DNA of 9,612 nt from Candidatus Zixiibacteriota bacterium. Its GTDB lineage: Bacteria; Zixibacteria; MSB-5A5; GN15; FEB-12. Position numbers and translations under genes: made by a program. The notes under the pieces were generated by a model. The model did not search any database. It saw only the letters and a list, made by a program, of their open reading frames with translations, and had not been told where the DNA came from. Below, piece by piece: positions 1 to 6,960 of this stretch. Every line of letters begins with the position of its first letter. Within the stretch, counting starts at the first letter, position 1. Location of the stretch: positions 1 to 9,612 of the forward strand of contig JAUXBO010000067.1 in NCBI GenBank assembly GCA_030619345.1. Reading direction: 5' to 3'.

Positions 1-214
1 AACGATTCATGGTCTTTTCCGGATGATAGCAGAGTTATTGGGCAAAGATATTAAACCAATCTTTGTTGATCGTCGTGACATCGATAATATCAGACGAAGG
101 GCTGTGAGTATTGAACTCATCCGCACACGCCTTAGGTGGCAGCCGCAAATCGGCATCCACCAGGGGTTGAAGCGGACAATTGAATGGTATAAAAAGACGG
201 TCAAATCCGGCTAG
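1..214 (+). CDS. NAD-dependent sugar epimerase/dehydratase, C-terminal fragment (5' end outside window)
   Basis: The frame is open from base 2 to the TAG at 212-214 with no stop, so the gene starts upstream of the window; about 70 C-terminal residues are visible. They resemble the substrate-binding C-terminus of extended short-chain dehydrogenase/reductase (SDR) nucleotide-sugar epimerases: a segment with KPIFVDRRDIDNIRRR, then L-R-W-Q-P and GLKRTIEWYKK. The last part is the usual family ending, in which a predicted 'GWxPxxxxxxGLxxTIxWY' stretch closes the domain. The catalytic YxxxK and the Rossmann GxxGxxG motif would lie upstream and cannot be checked. Members work on UDP- or dTDP-sugars in the cytoplasm; the substrate cannot be told here. 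The 3' end overlaps the convergent membrane protein gene by 14 bp. A role in surface polysaccharide synthesis alongside that glycosyltransferase-like protein is inference only. Confidence 0.72.
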   Translation, partial: TIHGLFRMIAELLGKDIKPIFVDRRDIDNIRRRAVSIELIRTRLRWQPQIGIHQGLKRTIEWYKKTVKSG

Positions 215-228
215 CTGCCGTATCGACC
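191..228 (-). terminator. Possible intrinsic terminator at the convergent gene ends
   Basis: An imperfect inverted repeat spans both stop codons. The outer arms are GGTC (199-202) and GACC (225-228), and the inner arms are CGGC (208-211) and GCCG (217-220) around a 5-base loop, with a 5/4-base internal loop between them. Read on the minus strand, the hairpin is followed within a few bases by a run of five T (191-195 on the plus strand are A). That is the layout of a Rho-independent terminator for the membrane protein gene. On the plus strand no T-run follows. The interrupted stem makes this tentative. Confidence 0.33.
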
Positions 229-2129
229 CGCATCAGTTTGTAAACTTCCGGATACAACGAACGAATCTGCTCGTCGACAGTAACCGACCTCAGGTCGGCA
301 TTAATGCTGTAGATTCCCCTTTCATGGACTTCGGTAAAGTACGGATTGCCTTCAATCAAAGAATCTGCAAACCGGATTGAAATCGGTGTTATCTGATTTG
401 TATTGAATGGCACTCGGCTCAATTGCAGATTGTAATTGTTCTCCAGAGTGTCATAGGGGATATAGAAATAGCTGATGGTATCAAACCGGTTGTAAGCCAA
501 GGCATATGAAAAAAGCCGTGGCTCAACGATTTTCGAAGACTCTTTCAGAAACAGCTCTCGCTGATCAAATTCAGAAAACAAGTGGGCCGCGGTGCTATTG
601 TTGGGGATAAACAGGTAGTAGGGTAGATAGCAAGTCTCCAGATAACGATTGGTCAGGAAGACTTTTGAAAGATCGCACGAGCTCTTTATCGCATCAATAT
701 CTGCCTGTGGTTTTCTCTGGTTCAACCCGATCTGGAATTTCCTATTGTTATTTATGCCGTGAATATTTGTAGAATGGAAGATAAGCAAGGCTCCGAGAAC
801 CCACATGGCTCGCGTTAGATTTACGTTTTTCTTTACCTTGTCCCACCAGCAATAGCCACCGATGAACACCGGAATCGAGAGAAGCAAAGGAATGAATTCC
901 ACCAGTTTCCGTGTCTGAATCGACGTGAAACCAATATTGGCGAATCTGTCGAAGATGATCAACAGAAGCCCACCCATGTACAACACGGCCATCTTCTGGA
1001 TTTTCTTGTTTTCCCAGAAGTACACGGTCAGGAAGATACCGGCAAGAGTGAAAAGGGTGAGGGGCAGGCTGCCAAACAGGTAGTGGCTCAGATCAGCATA
1101 AATCAGGCGGAACCAGGAGGCTTGAGAGGAGTGATATCCTCTGGTGAACATTCCCTGCACCAGAGGAAACCAGTAAAACGAACTGAGGAGCAGGATCCCG
1201 GTTGTTATAATTGCTTTATGTTTGAAGTCCTGAATAAGGGCCATTAGCCCTTCTTTACGGGTTATTGAAAGAGCAACGCTGAACGGATAAGTTGCAGCTG
1301 CCAGAGCAAACCACCAGTAGTAGGTAGTGATAAGAGCTGCCCCTATCAGGATTGCCGTTGCGTAGTATAGTATTGTGCGTTGCCGTCTGCTTTCCGCCGG
1401 GACCTCTTCAAAGAAATAGAGCCACCACGGAATGAACAGCGCCAGGCTCATGTGCTCATAATATATGTAGAGCAGCAAATCATGAGCAACGAGGGTAGTG
1501 CCGACTGCAATCAACGCAGCTAAATGTTTTTTCACCAGCAGCTTCCAGGAGAAATACAACAACCAGGGATAAACCAGGAAGATCAGAAAGTAACCGTATT
1601 TGATGGTTTGATATGCTTCCATGCTAAGCAGTTTTGCCCCGAGAGCGGACAGGTAGAACCAGAGAGCCGGATACATACTGGTCATATTCTTGAGGTGGGC
1701 GTCGGCCAGGTGGTTATAGGCCATCATTTTGCAGACCATAGCCAGGCGATAACCGTTGTCGCCCCAATGACCGTTCATCCCATATTCTGTCCCCCGGAAG
1801 AGCAATCCATAGGTTATCAAAAAGAAGATGCTGGTTGCAAGAACCGCCAGAGCGGGGGCATAAGACTTTTGTCTTTTCCAGTAGATAACCACCGCCGACA
1901 GAATCAACCAGACTAACGACCAAATGAGAGCTATGATAAAGCTAACAAAGTGCTTCTTTGATGAGAGAGTATAATCGGCAAACTGTGAATAGAGGACATA
2001 TCCAACAACGGCCAGAACGACAAACGAGGCCATGAACCAGATTGTGCTTGATTTAATGTCGAGATAACGACCCATGACCAGAACATATTTGTAGCGTCCT
2101 GTTTTGTAAACAAAAAACGGACCAATCAC
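201..2129 (-). CDS. Polytopic membrane protein, probable GT-C glycosyltransferase (AftA-like)
   Basis: This is a 642-residue integral membrane protein with about 13 hydrophobic segments between residues 28 and 453, then a roughly 190-residue polar C-terminal region (about 455-642). After the third segment a loop carries GTEYGMNGHWGDNGYR (113-128), with Gly-Asp at 123-124 and Arg128; YPALWFYL (153-160) follows. The GD..(F/Y)R loop followed by (Y/F)YPxxWF resembles the arabinofuranosyltransferase AftA and related GT-C enzymes. GT-C enzymes transfer sugars from polyprenyl-phosphate donors on the outer membrane face, using an acidic residue in the first extracytoplasmic loop. The C-terminal region is therefore probably extracytoplasmic. 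The start at 2129 is GTG with only a weak AAGG-like signal overlapping it. ATG at 2075 (residue 19) would also leave a complete first membrane segment and cannot be excluded. The donor and acceptor are unknown, and the AftA resemblance is from motif memory only. Confidence 0.6.
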   Translation of the reverse strand: MIGPFFVYKTGRYKYVLVMGRYLDIKSSTIWFMASFVVLAVVGYVLYSQFADYTLSSKKHFVSFIIALIWSLVWLILSAVVIYWKRQKSYAPALAVLATSIFFLITYGLLFRGTEYGMNGHWGDNGYRLAMVCKMMAYNHLADAHLKNMTSMYPALWFYLSALGAKLLSMEAYQTIKYGYFLIFLVYPWLLYFSWKLLVKKHLAALIAVGTTLVAHDLLLYIYYEHMSLALFIPWWLYFFEEVPAESRRQRTILYYATAILIGAALITTYYWWFALAAATYPFSVALSITRKEGLMALIQDFKHKAIITTGILLLSSFYWFPLVQGMFTRGYHSSQASWFRLIYADLSHYLFGSLPLTLFTLAGIFLTVYFWENKKIQKMAVLYMGGLLLIIFDRFANIGFTSIQTRKLVEFIPLLLSIPVFIGGYCWWDKVKKNVNLTRAMWVLGALLIFHSTNIHGINNNRKFQIGLNQRKPQADIDAIKSSCDLSKVFLTNRYLETCYLPYYLFIPNNSTAAHLFSEFDQRELFLKESSKIVEPRLFSYALAYNRFDTISYFYIPYDTLENNYNLQLSRVPFNTNQITPISIRFADSLIEGNPYFTEVHERGIYSINADLRSVTVDEQIRSLYPEVYKLMRVDTAASRI

Positions 2130-2143
2130 CTTACGGTTAGTTG

Positions 2144-2180
2144 AGTTCGGGCAGTGAACTTTCCTACTGGTTTACTGGTT
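2144..2180. repeat. Inverted repeat and 8-bp tandem repeat in the divergent spacer
   Basis: The 61-bp gap between the two divergent starts holds a perfect tandem copy of TACTGGTT (2165-2172 and 2173-2180). Just upstream is the inverted repeat AGTTC (2144-2148), seven bases, GAACT (2156-2160). Both lie immediately before the ribosome binding region of msrA. I find no convincing -35/-10 pair in the spacer on either strand, so these repeats are the only visible structure. They could be a regulator binding site or chance. Confidence 0.35.
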
Positions 2181-2190
2181 ACAGGAGAGA

Positions 2191-2832
2191 ATGGCCAAAC
2201 GTGAATTCATAGATTGTGGCGATACAATGATGAGAAAATTCAAATTCATTATGCTGACTGCATTTGCCTTAACTATCCTGGGCAATGTCGCAAGTGCGGA
2301 TGATTTGGCGCAAGAGAACAAGGCAGACAAAAACTCGGTGGGAGAGCAAGAAATGGAAAAGGCTACTTTTGGGGGCGGATGTTTTTGGGGAGTAGAGGCG
2401 GCTTTTAGACAGATCAATGGTGTGGTTTCAACTTCGGTCGGTTATATCGGCGGCAATAAAGAGAATCCGACTTACGAAGAGGTCTGTGGCAAATCAACCG
2501 GACATGCCGAAGCGGTTGAAATTCTCTTTGATCCTTCGCAAGTAAGCTATGAGAAACTTCTTGAGACCTTTTGGGCAAACCACGATCCGACCCAGTTGAA
2601 TCGACAGGGACCGGACATTGGCAGTCAGTATCGTTCAGCCATATTTTATCATAGTAACGACCAAAAAACCGCTGCGGAAAAGAGCGTTGAGTCCCTGACG
2701 GCTCAGGGGATATTTCAGCGTCCAATTGTTACCGAGATCGTATCGGCTGGTACCTACTATCTGGCCGAAGATTACCATCAGCAGTATCTTGAAAAGCGTG
2801 GACTTTCTACCTGTGGTATTAAAAAGCCCTAA
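2191..2832 (+). CDS. msrA: Peptide methionine-(S)-S-oxide reductase MsrA with predicted signal peptide
   Basis: MsrA reduces the S-epimer of methionine sulfoxide in proteins. The family hallmark GGGCFWG sits at 61-67, with catalytic Cys64. Further conserved blocks are CGKSTGHAE (99-107), HDPTQLNRQGPDIGSQYRS (131-149) and AEDYHQQYL (192-200). Cys208 in the tail STCGI is a likely resolving cysteine. Residues 13-36 look like a Sec signal peptide: Met-Met-Arg-Lys, a hydrophobic core FIMLTAFALTIL, then VASA before DD, giving probable cleavage after Ala36. The enzyme is therefore likely to work outside the cytoplasm, possibly membrane-tethered if uncleaved. ATG at 2191 has AGGAG at 2183-2187 but only a 3-base spacer. 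ATG at 2227 or 2230 would give a more usual signal-peptide length but has no clear ribosome site. No MsrB partner is fused or adjacent. The stop overlaps the convergent decarboxylase stop by 4 bp. Confidence 0.93.
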   Translation: MAKREFIDCGDTMMRKFKFIMLTAFALTILGNVASADDLAQENKADKNSVGEQEMEKATFGGGCFWGVEAAFRQINGVVSTSVGYIGGNKENPTYEEVCGKSTGHAEAVEILFDPSQVSYEKLLETFWANHDPTQLNRQGPDIGSQYRSAIFYHSNDQKTAAEKSVESLTAQGIFQRPIVTEIVSAGTYYLAEDYHQQYLEKRGLSTCGIKKP

Positions 2833-2841
2833 AGCGACTTT
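2821..2841 (-). terminator. Weak candidate terminator hairpin over the overlapping stops
   Basis: On the minus strand AAAGTC (2841-2836) can pair with GGCTTT (2828-2823) through six pairs, including one G-U. The 7-base loop holds both convergent stop codons. The T-run at 2825-2821 overlaps the 3' arm. It would serve the decarboxylase transcript. The stem is short and AT-rich, so this is only a possibility. Confidence 0.2.
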
Positions 2842-4244
2842 GCAGTCTTCTTGATTAAGGCCCAGGCCGCACCGACATCTTTGGATGTAACCTGAGTCTG
2901 GGCGATTGACATCCTTATTGTAAACCTACCGGATAGCCTCGTATGAGTCAGGAACACCTTACCGGTCTTGTTGATTCGATCCAATAGCGCTTCGTTTAGT
3001 TCATCTAATATAGACTCATCTTTTATCTTGCTCGGGTGATATCGGAAACAGACCAGACTCACCGGCACGGGTGCGAGAAGTTCAAAGTTATCGTCCGACT
3101 CTATCTTGCTGGCCAGATTCTGAGCGAGTTCGATATGACCACGTATCACAGCGCGTAGTCCTTCAAGTCCGTAACTTCGAATAACAAACCATAGTTTCAG
3201 GGCGCGAAATCTCCGCCCTAACTGAATACCCCAATCCCGATAGTTCTTTACCGGTTGTCCTTCGGAAGTCTTCAGATACTCAGGGAGGATTTCAAATGTT
3301 TGCACCAACGCTTTGGGGTCGCGAACAAAATAGGCCGAGCAATCAAAATTGGTCAGCATCCACTTGTGTGGATTAAAAACAAAACTGTCGGCATATTCCA
3401 TACCGTCGCTCATCCATCGCATTTCCGGTAGGATTAAGGCGCTGCCACTGAAGGCAGCATCGACATGAAGCCAGAGGGAGTGGCGGTCGCATATTTCACC
3501 AATCTTCCTGAGTGGGTCAACCGCAGTCGAACCGGTGGTACCGATGGTGGCCACCACACACAACGGGTTGAATCCCGATTTCTTGTCATGTTCGATCGCC
3601 CGCTCCAAATTCTCCGGAATCATCGCGTATTCATTGTCCACCGCGATCTTACGCAGTGAGTTTTTCCCGAATCCGGCGATTCTCACGTCTTTTTCTATCG
3701 AGGAATGAGTTTCCGCAGAACAGTAAATTGTAAATGACTCTTTTCCGTCAAAACCTTTTTCGTTTATTTGGAATCCGGTTCTTGTTTCCCGGGCGGTCAG
3801 GAGGGCACACAGCGTGGCGGTAGAGGCGGTGTCCTGGATCACACCGGTGAGAAGTTCCGGGAGATCAAGCATCTGTTTGAGCCAGCTGGTGACGCATTCT
3901 TCCAACTCGGCCGCAGCCGGAGAAGTTTGCCAGCTCATACACTGAGCAGCCAGAGTGGAGGTCAGCATTTCGCCCAGCAACGAGGGGGGACTGCTGTTGG
4001 CGGGGAAGTAGGCAAAAAACGACGGGTGCTGCCAGTGGGTGATCCCGGGAAGTATAATACTCTCAAAATCTGCAAATATCTGGCTAAATTCTTCCGGCTT
4101 TTCGGGTGGTGAATCGGGCAGCTTTTCAAGTATATCCCCCGGCTCACACTCTGACTTGACCGGCATTTCCCTGACGTTTTCCAGATAGTTGGCCATCCAG
4201 TCGACCAATTCGTGTGCTTGACGGCGAAATTCTGATATATCCAC
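2829..4244 (-). CDS. Group II PLP-dependent decarboxylase (aromatic-L-amino-acid decarboxylase family)
   Basis: The 471 residues match the usual length of this family, which removes the alpha-carboxylate of amino acids such as DOPA, tyrosine, tryptophan or phenylalanine to give amines. Visible signatures are HWQHPSFFAYFPANSS (70-85), SPAAAELE (108-115), QDTASTAT (137-144, the phosphate-binding region), His180 in SAETHSS (expected to stack on the cofactor), VDAAF with Asp262 (pyridine nitrogen partner), and NPHKW with the Schiff-base Lys294. NYRDWGIQLGRRFRALKLWF starts at 334. Tyr335 matches the catalytic-loop tyrosine whose change to Phe turns plant homologues into aldehyde synthases, so decarboxylation is expected. 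The start is GTG at 4244, with GAG five bases upstream; no in-frame ATG precedes it. The gene stands alone, divergent from serS and convergent with msrA. Family placement is firm; the substrate cannot be read from the sequence. Confidence 0.9.
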   Translation of the reverse strand: MDISEFRRQAHELVDWMANYLENVREMPVKSECEPGDILEKLPDSPPEKPEEFSQIFADFESIILPGITHWQHPSFFAYFPANSSPPSLLGEMLTSTLAAQCMSWQTSPAAAELEECVTSWLKQMLDLPELLTGVIQDTASTATLCALLTARETRTGFQINEKGFDGKESFTIYCSAETHSSIEKDVRIAGFGKNSLRKIAVDNEYAMIPENLERAIEHDKKSGFNPLCVVATIGTTGSTAVDPLRKIGEICDRHSLWLHVDAAFSGSALILPEMRWMSDGMEYADSFVFNPHKWMLTNFDCSAYFVRDPKALVQTFEILPEYLKTSEGQPVKNYRDWGIQLGRRFRALKLWFVIRSYGLEGLRAVIRGHIELAQNLASKIESDDNFELLAPVPVSLVCFRYHPSKIKDESILDELNEALLDRINKTGKVFLTHTRLSGRFTIRMSIAQTQVTSKDVGAAWALIKKTAKSL

Positions 4245-4263
4245 TATTTCTCGATTCCCATTG

Positions 4264-4302
4264 ATTTTCTAAGAAAATAGCGACCGACGGACGGCATTTC
4301 AA
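4264..4302 (-). promoter_or_regulatory. Candidate promoter for the decarboxylase with an overlapping palindrome
   Basis: On the minus strand TTGAAA (plus 4297-4302) is followed after 17 bp by TATTTT (plus 4274-4279), a plausible sigma70-type pair. Transcription would start near 4267 and give a leader of about 22 bases before the GTG at 4244. The 15-bp palindrome attttctaagaaaat (4264-4278; 7-bp arms around one base) covers the -10 box and the predicted start point, where a repressor could block initiation. The palindrome is certain; promoter and operator function are inferred. Confidence 0.4.
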
Positions 4303-4341
4303 GCAAATAGCTCTGGAATCGGAGACGACTTGAATGTCCAT

Positions 4342-4370
4342 TTGACTGTAAAATTGCATTATCATATAAT
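4342..4370 (+). promoter_or_regulatory. Near-consensus sigma70-type promoter for the serS cluster
   Basis: TTGACT (4342-4347) and a perfect TATAAT (4365-4370) are separated by exactly 17 bp. The expected start point is near 4376-4378, giving a leader of about 50 bases before the serS ATG at 4426. The leader is too short for a T-box riboswitch and I see no strong hairpin in it. As no other gap of more than 4 bp exists downstream, this is the probable main promoter for serS, the histidine kinase, porX, tsaE and tsaB. Promoters inside the genes cannot be excluded. Confidence 0.8.
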
Positions 4371-4425
4371 AGAGGAGTTCGCAACCTGAAGCTGTATAAC
4401 AATTGGAAAGGCAGACACCTGTAAT

Positions 4426-5688
4426 ATGCTCGATATAAGAATGCTGCGAGAAAACCCGGAACTAGTCAAAGCCGGTATCGCCAAGAAGAACGACAAGACC
4501 GATATAGACAAAATCCTGCAACTTGATAATGAACGGCGTGAGATTATCCGTGAGGTCGAACAGCTAAAAGGTGAACGCAACAAAGTGTCCGGCGAAGTGG
4601 CCAAAAAGAAGAAAGCCGGGGAAGAAGCCGACGAAGAAATCAAAGCTATGAAAGCGGTTGGCGAGAAGATTAGTGGCCTGGATCAGAAGCAACGAGATGT
4701 TGAACGGGATATGCACAATCTGATGATCTGGATTCCGAATATCCCCCACGATTCTGTACCGGTAGGCGGAGAGGAAAACAACGTTGTCGTTCGCGAATGG
4801 GGTGAAATCAAGAAGAAGGATTTCAAAGTTCTGCCTCATTGGGAGATCGGTGAGAAACTCGGAATTCTCGATATTGCTGCCGCGACCAAAATCTCCGGCT
4901 CCGGATTCTACATATTGAAAGGGCTGGGTGCCCGGCTCCAACGAGCGCTGGTGGCATATATGCTGGACACGCACACCTCCGACGGATTCCTGGAGATAGC
5001 CGCGCCGTTTATAGTAACGGCGGACTCGATGTTTGGCACCGGGCAGCTGCCCAAGCTGGCCGATGACATGTACAAAACGACCGAAGATGAAATGTACTTG
5101 ATCCCAACATCTGAAGTCTCACTCACTAATTGCTATAAGCAGCAGATTCTTGACCAGAAACAGTTACCTATCCTCATGGTTAGTCATTCTCCTTGTTTCA
5201 GGCGTGAGGCAGGCGCGGCCGGAAAAGATACCAGAGGCATGGTCCGAGTACATCAGTTTGAAAAAGTGGAAATGGTAAAGATTGTCGAACCGGAAAAGTC
5301 ATACGAAGAACTTGAAACTCTAACTGCTCAGGCTGAGAAAATTCTACAGGGATTGCAGATTCCATACCGAGTCAGCACGCTGGCCAGCGGTGATCTGTCG
5401 TTTGCGGCGGCCAAGTGCTATGACCTGGAATTGTGGGCGGAGGGAGTCGAGCGCTGGTTGGAGATTTCTTCCTGCTCGAATTTTGAAGATTTTCAGGCGC
5501 GCCGAATGAACTGCCGGTATAAGGACAGCGACAAGAAAGTCCGGTTCCCGCATACGATAAACGGTTCCGGCCTTGCTCTGGCCAGACTGATCCCGGCTAT
5601 TTTGGAAAACTACCAGAATGCCGATGGTTCGGTTACAATCCCTGAGGTACTTGTGCCATACATGAGCGGGATAGAAAAAATAGGGTAG
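4426..5688 (+). CDS. serS: Seryl-tRNA synthetase
   Basis: SerRS is a class II synthetase that charges tRNA-Ser (and tRNA-Sec) with serine in the cytoplasm. The 420 residues fit the bacterial family. The N-terminus MLDIRMLRENPELV is typical, followed by a charged coiled-coil arm (about 27-100) that grips the long variable arm of tRNA-Ser. Serine- and ATP-site elements follow: TSEVSLTN (228-235), motif 2 from CFRREAGAAGKDTRG (257-271), EISSCSNFEDFQARR (346-360) and motif 3 NGSGLALARLIPAILENYQ (379-397) with Arg387. The 228-235 stretch reads TSEVS where TAEVP is more usual; the glutamate is kept. The start is set by the conserved N-terminus. The nearest purine-rich site, GGAAAGG (4405-4411), lies 14 bases upstream, which is far. 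The TAG at 5686-5688 touches the next ATG with no spacer. Confidence 0.97.
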   Translation: MLDIRMLRENPELVKAGIAKKNDKTDIDKILQLDNERREIIREVEQLKGERNKVSGEVAKKKKAGEEADEEIKAMKAVGEKISGLDQKQRDVERDMHNLMIWIPNIPHDSVPVGGEENNVVVREWGEIKKKDFKVLPHWEIGEKLGILDIAAATKISGSGFYILKGLGARLQRALVAYMLDTHTSDGFLEIAAPFIVTADSMFGTGQLPKLADDMYKTTEDEMYLIPTSEVSLTNCYKQQILDQKQLPILMVSHSPCFRREAGAAGKDTRGMVRVHQFEKVEMVKIVEPEKSYEELETLTAQAEKILQGLQIPYRVSTLASGDLSFAAAKCYDLELWAEGVERWLEISSCSNFEDFQARRMNCRYKDSDKKVRFPHTINGSGLALARLIPAILENYQNADGSVTIPEVLVPYMSGIEKIG

Positions 5689-6960
5689 ATGCCCAAGAAA
5701 TCAAGATTCATACAAAGCGCCGACCGACTGTATATCAGCAAGGCGACCATCTTCAAGCTCTTTCTGTTGATTGGGATTGCGGCTATTTCTGCAATCTTTG
5801 TCTGGTATACATTCAATGTGATCGAACAACTCAAAGAAGACACCCGATCACAGGTGGACAAGTATGTCAAGATGTGGCAGTTGGCAGCCAACTCGCCAAC
5901 TTCGGGGCAGGAACTGCAATTCATCTTTGACGAGATAATCGTCAAAGCAACTTTTCCAATAATCGTTCTTAATGAGAATCGCGAACCGATTCACTGGCGT
6001 AATGTTGCCGACATCTCTATTGAGGATACTACGGCTGCAACCCTGGCCCACCTCAAGGCGGTATCCAAACAAATGTTTGAGGATCACGGTGAATTTCCAC
6101 TCGTGTTTGGCGACGATACCTACTCATATTCCAATTATTTCCGATATGGCGATTCGGAAGTTATACGCCAGTTGAAGATGATGCCTTTTATTGAGATTGG
6201 AATTCTGCTGGCCTTCCTTCTCCTGGCGTTTATCGGATTTCAGAATATCCGTCAGAGCGAAGAGCGACATATCTGGGTCGGCATGGCTAAGGAAACGGCC
6301 CATCAACTGGGGACGCCGATTTCTTCGCTTATGGGATGGTTGGAAGTTATCGAAGCGGACCGGGACGACAGCGGCCCAGACAATTGCATGGAGATCGACC
6401 AAACAACGGTCGACAACATGCAGGCCGACATAACCCGTCTGCAGCGAGTCGCCAACCGATTTGGTCTGATCGGATCGGTGCCCGAAATGGTGGCCTGCGA
6501 TCTTAAAAAATTGATCGAGGAAATTGTAGAATACTACTGTCGTCGTCTTCCCTTTGAGGGGAGAGGCCAGAAATTAGAATATGTAGCCGCCGATACACCC
6601 CCGGTGTTGCTTAACGCCGAGTTGGCGGGTTGGGTGTTTGAGAACTTAATCAAGAACGCATTGCAGGCGGTGGACTCGCGCGATGGGCTCGTCGCAATTC
6701 GCAGTTTTATGGCCGCCGATGGAAAGTCGGTGACGGTTGAGATTAGCGATAACGGCAAGGGAATTCCCGCCGCTGCTCAGCGTAAGATATTCCGGCCTGG
6801 GTTCACGACCAAAAAAAGGGGATGGGGAATGGGACTTACACTGGTAAAACGAATTGTGGAAGAATATCATGGCGGGAAAATATATTTGAAACGTTCAAAG
6901 CCGGGGGACACAGTGTTTGAAATGACGCTGCCGCTGGTGGACGATACGAAAGGAAGTTGA
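5689..6960 (+). CDS. Membrane sensor histidine kinase, probable partner of the downstream PorX-like regulator
   Basis: The 423-residue protein has one membrane segment at about 22-44 and a second at about 166-184. The extracytoplasmic domain between them is about 120 residues; within it, FPIIVLNENREPIHWRN (89-105) resembles the strand-turn-strand of a PAS/Cache-like sensor fold. The H-box GMAKETAHQLGTP (198-210) places the phosphorylated His at 205, only about 20 residues after the second membrane segment, leaving no room for a HAMP domain. The ATPase domain shows the N-box ENLIKNALQAV (318-328), the G1 box DNGKGIP (354-360), and FRPGFTTKKRGWGMGL (368-383) with the F and G2 boxes. All catalytic motifs are intact. 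ATG directly follows the serS stop, with AGGG at 5682-5685. The stop TGA shares one base with the ATG of the response regulator, the classic layout of a cognate pair. It may act like PorY of Bacteroidetes, but orthology is not shown. Confidence 0.92.
   Translation: MPKKSRFIQSADRLYISKATIFKLFLLIGIAAISAIFVWYTFNVIEQLKEDTRSQVDKYVKMWQLAANSPTSGQELQFIFDEIIVKATFPIIVLNENREPIHWRNVADISIEDTTAATLAHLKAVSKQMFEDHGEFPLVFGDDTYSYSNYFRYGDSEVIRQLKMMPFIEIGILLAFLLLAFIGFQNIRQSEERHIWVGMAKETAHQLGTPISSLMGWLEVIEADRDDSGPDNCMEIDQTTVDNMQADITRLQRVANRFGLIGSVPEMVACDLKKLIEEIVEYYCRRLPFEGRGQKLEYVAADTPPVLLNAELAGWVFENLIKNALQAVDSRDGLVAIRSFMAADGKSVTVEISDNGKGIPAAAQRKIFRPGFTTKKRGWGMGLTLVKRIVEEYHGGKIYLKRSKPGDTVFEMTLPLVDDTKGS

Noticed and set aside
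1524..1916. 130-codon plus-strand ORF inside the membrane protein gene
   Set aside because: It is antisense to a well-supported polytopic protein, has no family motif, and its composition is that of a reverse-strand shadow.
4245..4262. Five-codon ATG mini-ORF upstream of the decarboxylase GTG on the minus strand
   Set aside because: It has no ribosome site and is in a different frame; a coupling role would be speculation.
4376..4425. T-box or other riboswitch in the serS leader
   Set aside because: The leader is only about 50 bases, with no T-box sequence, specifier stem or terminator hairpin.
4564..4974. 136-codon minus-strand ORF opposite serS
   Set aside because: serS is certain in this stretch. 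The minus-strand frame has no recognisable motif and no ribosome site.
6957..6959. TTG start for porX one codon upstream of the ATG
   Set aside because: The ATG at 6960 has a better distance to AAGGA and is the stronger start codon; the difference is one residue.
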